Of a stretch of DNA of 64,000 nt, positions 60,783 through 64,000 are shown in pieces. Numbering within the stretch: position 1 is the stretch's first letter; each line of letters opens with the position of its first letter. The notes under the pieces were generated by a model that was not told the origin of the DNA, did no database searches, and was given only the letters and a program-made list of their open reading frames with translations. The translations under genes and the position numbers were made by a program. The DNA is from Isoetes taiwanensis. Taxonomy: Eukaryota; Streptophyta; Lycopodiopsida; Isoetales; Isoetaceae. The stretch covers positions 22,806,162-22,870,161 of the forward strand of contig JAJEKV010000013.1 in the NCBI GenBank assembly GCA_021234155.1, in the 5' to 3' direction.

Positions 60783-61187
60783 CTATTTTCTGAATGATCG
60801 GAACCAGCGGTTGCTCGAGGAGATCCTTTCGATCATGAACATTTGATACTCCCTATTCCATGAGATGGATGATAACATCAACTGGATCGAGGATAATGGC
60901 GGATTGAGAGCAACAAGGTGAGCCGTCTTCCAGCGGTATATCTCGCTCGCAATCGCTTTGAAGTCCTCATGATTCATCTTGCAAGTGATAGAATCACGTT
61001 CAAGACCAGAATACGTCATAGCTAGACGGAGGCCAATGTTGCTGCACTCGGCAATTTGATGTATATTTATACCCACCAAAATTATTGATGGTATATACCC
61101 ACCAAAATTATTGATGGTATATACATAGAAAATTATTGGATCATATACATACTTGTATGGTACTCGTATAATGGCAATGAACACCAA
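60783..61187 (-). CDS. Unrecognised 134-codon frame
   Basis: The frame, starting at 61187, overlaps the 28-bp tandem repeat at 61069-61124 in its first part, which gives repeated Tyr/Ile/Asn-rich residues. The second half (from about residue 60) is more protein-like (NHEDFKAIASEIYRWKTAHL) and ends FRSFRK. No family was recognised. It may be a fragment related to the decayed gene cluster to its right. Confidence 0.22.
   Translation of the reverse strand: MVFIAIIRVPYKYVYDPIIFYVYTINNFGGYIPSIILVGINIHQIAECSNIGLRLAMTYSGLERDSITCKMNHEDFKAIASEIYRWKTAHLVALNPPLSSIQLMLSSISWNREYQMFMIERISSSNRWFRSFRK
61069..61124. repeat. Tandem 28-bp repeat
   Basis: ACCCACCAAAATTATTGATG followed by GTATAT occurs twice in succession. 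Confidence 0.75.
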
Positions 61188-61256
61188 TAATCACATCAAT
61201 AATTTTACTTCACTATAAAAAAGGCTCCATCCGGTGGTAGAGCTCATTCATCTCCC
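61141..61256 (+). promoter_or_regulatory. Duplicated TATA promoter, copy 1
   Basis: CACATCAATAATTTTACTTC leads to ACTATAAAAAA (61213-61222), then CATTCATCTCCC directly before the ATG at 61257. The same arrangement recurs 561 bp downstream. The spacing from TATA to ATG is 43 bp in both. The order TATA, short leader, then CCCATGG is what a plant RNA polymerase II promoter would look like. Confidence 0.5.
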
Positions 61257-61460
61257 ATGGCTTCCTTGCCCGATCGTCCGAGAACATCCGATCCTTCAAA
61301 GTGCTACCTTAGCTATAATGATCCTTGTGTGAATGCTTCTGAAATGGTATCAAACTTGATCCATGGTGCGGTCCAAAAGCGATGGTCTGCGAAGTGCTGC
61401 AAGAAGCTCTCTCTCGTGTTAAGGTCCACCTTTATTGGCTTCCCGATCGGAGATCTATGA
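61257..61460 (+). CDS. Unrecognised 67-residue protein behind the duplicated promoter
   Basis: The ATG sits in a good plant context (CTCCCATGGCT). The protein has several Cys and basic residues (KRWSAKCCKKLSLVLRST) and no signal peptide or known domain. The TATA box lies 43 bp upstream. The partner copy at 61818 starts MDYLPSSIH and stops after 18 codons, so the two coding parts are not alike. It may be the first exon or 5' end of a longer lost gene. Confidence 0.3.
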   Translation: MASLPDRPRTSDPSKCYLSYNDPCVNASEMVSNLIHGAVQKRWSAKCCKKLSLVLRSTFIGFPIGDL

Positions 61461-61479
61461 GTGAATAGCATCACGCGCT

Positions 61480-62220
61480 TTGATGTTGATGATGAGTGAA
61501 TCTCAGACCGCTAAGGATATAATAATGACATGAGTACCTATGAACATGGTGAATCATCGATGATATGTATACCGTTAAGGATATAATAATATAAGCACTT
61601 TATGATTTGTGTATCAAGGAAGGATATATATAATATAAGCATAGTGAATATTAGTTGATGTATAGAATCGAGTACATGATAGAATCATACCCATTTACGA
61701 GTACATGATACTTGTATACGCAATGATGGCGCTTACGGTCCACCCCAATAATTCACATCAATAATTTTACTTCACTATAAAAATGTACATTCGGGGGCTA
61801 GAGGTCATTCATCTCCCATGGATTATTTGCCTTCTTCTATTCACCACATCGAGGCGATCAAGTGTGCTCAATGAGCCACTCGATCTTGTTGGTTGCCTTA
61901 GACAAGCATCTTCTTCTTGATCCCTACTCGCGAAAAAGCTTTGGGCGCCAGATTCATTGCCCGCGTCAATTGGTGTTATCGGGGATCACTACTACAGATC
62001 CTAAGATGAATGAATCACTTGTTCAACATATAAGCACTTGACCATCTTATCTATGAATCATGTATGCATTTATATATTAAAAGATGTAGCAGTTATATAT
62101 GATCACAAATATAGTAATGTACAAGATCTTATGTATTAAGATGAAAGATATGTATTACAAGTACAAGATCTCATGTATTAAGATGAATAATGCTATGTCT
62201 TTCCACATGTCTACAATATA
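61480..62220. repeat. Short direct repeats in AT-rich DNA
   Basis: CTAAGGATATAATAAT recurs as TTAAGGATATAATAAT (about 61511 and 61574). ACAAGATCT-ATGTATTAAGATGAA recurs at about 62122 and 62163. The repeats are short and imperfect, and no gene besides the aborted 18-codon frame is seen. Confidence 0.5.
61725..61817 (+). promoter_or_regulatory. Duplicated TATA promoter, copy 2
   Basis: This copy has AATTCACATCAATAATTTTAC, ACTATAAAAAT (61775 on) and the same CATTCATCTCCCATGG with the ATG at 61818. The coding part that follows stops after 18 codons, so this copy looks dead or reads into an intron. Confidence 0.45.
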
Positions 62221-62324
62221 TTTGAATTTGGGTGTTTTCGGCCTCTTGCCATTGGCATCCTGGCATAATGAATAGCATCTAAATTTTCATACCTTGAAGG
62301 ATCGGAAGGATTAGGCCGCCAGCT

Positions 62325-63540
62325 TTAATCAGCGGTCTTTGTAGTCCCCTCCAAAGAGGCTTCCACCCACGATACAAAAATATGGCCAAAATATGTAGAT
62401 TGCGGATCAAGAACGACATTCTCCTCGCATATCTCCCAAGTGGCGGTGTTATCATCTCCGTGTCCGACTAGAACAAACATACCCTTTGTCACATATGCGT
62501 GAGGATCAAACTCTTCAAGAGGCAACCTTTGACAGACCATCGGCGGGCCATAATAAGATGGTAAAGGTGGTGTGACCAAAATGGATACCCGGAACCTCTC
62601 GGAACAAAATGTCTTTGTTTGTTCTAGAGGAGCTTGTCTTGTTGTGGCCAAAATGCATCATTTGAGAGGGCGTCACGGAGCAACATCCTCAAAGAGATAA
62701 GAAGGCTGGCTCCAATACTCAACACTTGCCGGTATTGCCTTGCAAACAAGCTACTCTTGATTCTTTCATATGTCCTTCCATAGGAGATGTATTTGTTGAT
62801 GCTATCCTTCAACCTTCCGGAAGATCCTTCAATGTTGGTCTAGGAGGAATATTTTGTGGCACACCACTTGGTAGCATTATGGCGACCATGTTCATCCTCT
62901 TTCCACATTCTAACTCACGAGAATCTGTTTGGAAGCCACTCTCTTTATGTGTAGGGCCGATTTTGTATTGCATAGCAGGCCAATCTCCTCCATCTTAAAT
63001 TTGAAGAGCAATGGTTCGGTATGCCCAACGGGCGTTGGCCCTTATCAAGGATGAATCCTTCACAAAGCCTTCCAATTTGGAACTTCATCAATAAAGTATG
63101 GAATTGGAGATTTTGCATTGCACTTGAACAAGTAAAGTAGCTCTGTGGTAGTGTCAAAGCATCCCATGAACTCATCAAAGGTTGAAAAATTTCAAATAAA
63201 GCATCAATATCATCATGGGTGTGCCGACCATCATAAAAGCCCAATTGGATCTCATCAAAGACCTTAAGCCAAGTAAGATAAGTATGAGAAGACATACCTA
63301 TTTTTGTTTTTGCCACGATGCATTATCAAGTTGCAAATAGAGATTTGAGGGAGAGGGTTGAACACCAGGGATTCGTTGTAGTTGAAGCATTTGGCAATAT
63401 ATACGCCATAGAAGCAAGTTTGTTCTTCAAAGTTGGTATCCTTGGCCCCTTGCATCCATTTGCACCTGTCTGCAGGCTTACTTCCACATAAATTCACCTA
63501 TCTTGTCCTCTTGTACCAATTCCAAGTTATCACAATATCC
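62325..63540 (-). pseudogene. DUF7869-like gene remnant
   Basis: Minus-strand frames show a conserved core that I associate with DUF7869 proteins: LYLQLDNAS (near 63340), NKNRYVFSYLSYL (near 63300), then KVFDEIQLGF and HTHDDIDALF (His-Thr-His at 63215-63223, within frame 63316-62945). The family pattern is D-N ... NKN-Y ... GHTHxDID-xFS. The pieces lie in three frames within 60 bases, so at least two frameshifts break the core; the Gly before HTH is now Arg. Further frames 62812-62624 and 62651-62325 (CQRLPLEEFDPHAYVTKGMF, GHGDDNTATWEICEE) may be its C-terminal part. The biochemical role is unknown to me; the D, H and D pattern suggests a nuclease or transposase-like fold, which is inference. 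Confidence 0.55.
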
Positions 63541-64000
63541 TAGAAAGTGAACCAATGTGGAAGTTGAATCATCTTTCCATAAATCAAGTGAGAAATGACC
63601 ATAGGCAGCCACCATACCCATGAGTGAGCTCCCGCAAACCGCTCTTCAAGCGTCACCTCTCCATACAGTTTTGCTAGATGATGACTTTCTAGGCACTAAA
63701 GTCTTAACCCGATCCATCTTATCATGTGATATATATAGATGATTTTAAAGAGACCGTGACAATGCTCTCCAATGCCAATATTGACTTACCCAGAAGAACG
63801 TTGCTCTAGCATATGAGTCGGACGTTGAATTGCAAGAGATTTCGTCTCTCTCTGTATCTTTTGTTTTTCCACTTTTTGCTTAACCTGCCACTCAGATGTT
63901 GCATTTAGAGAAGGTCATATTTTTTGCAATGCTAACATCCGGAAATCCTTTTTCCATATACTATAAAGGAGTTCAAGGCTACGGGTTGTTCCCTGGCTGT
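63540..64000. other. No further recognisable gene
   Basis: Minus-strand pieces such as GHFSLDLWKDDS near 63590 may be the upstream part of the DUF7869-like remnant. Nothing else was recognised before the window ends. Confidence 0.35.

Noticed and set aside
60440-64000. 5' LTR of the copia element
   Set aside because: Searched by eye for the LTR ends and a tRNA-type primer site; none was found.

Overview
This is nuclear DNA from a land plant. The support is an intact plant-type histone H4 gene with plant histone promoter motifs, a plant L1-type LINE with a DUF4283-like ORF1, a Ty1/copia retrotransposon, and a decayed intron-containing relative of the nuclear-pore mRNA export factor RAE1. Very long GA microsatellites and gene-poor, repeat-rich sequence suggest a large genome. 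A DUF7869-like remnant makes a seed-free plant such as a fern my weak preference; the sequence alone does not settle this.

Layout. 1-9.5 kb holds no recognisable gene except a 140-codon minus-strand frame with a mitochondrial-type N terminus (6.7-7.1 kb). 9.6-10.1 kb is a GATTCC-rich minisatellite. 17.5-18.6 kb is a RAE1/GLE2 pseudogene (minus strand, at least six exon remnants). 21.6-22.3 kb is a TIR element followed by a separate hairpin. 25.4-26.0 kb is a decayed coiled-coil reading frame. 29.2-33.3 kb is bounded and seeded by a palindromic GGAAACCCTTCC repeat family, with a possible transposase fragment inside. 36.1-37.6 kb has a palindrome cluster and an unrecognised short gene with a SUMO-interaction-like motif. 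38.7-40.3 kb is a truncated LINE between two GA arrays.

44.0-51.2 kb is the best-defined part. An intact histone H4 gene (minus strand) has an S-phase type promoter (TATA, hexamer/octamer element, E2F site). About 450 bp upstream of its start codon, a 6.3-kb LINE (plus strand) is inserted, with a 16-18 bp target-site duplication and an A14 tail. Its ORF1, endonuclease, reverse transcriptase and C-terminal zinc-knuckle regions are recognisable but frameshifted.

51.8-53.2 kb may be exons of an unrecognised gene. 55.8-60.4 kb is a copia element (minus strand) with a 506-bp 3' LTR and no visible 5' LTR. 60.6-64 kb contains short tandem repeats, two copies of a TATA-box promoter with the same TATA-to-ATG spacing, and a broken DUF7869-like gene.

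The only gene I judge clearly functional is histone H4; nearly everything else recognisable is decayed mobile DNA or pseudogene. Small indels recur in most decayed frames, so a contribution from assembly indels cannot be excluded, although H4 is clean. I found no defence system, CRISPR array, operon or other new multi-gene system.
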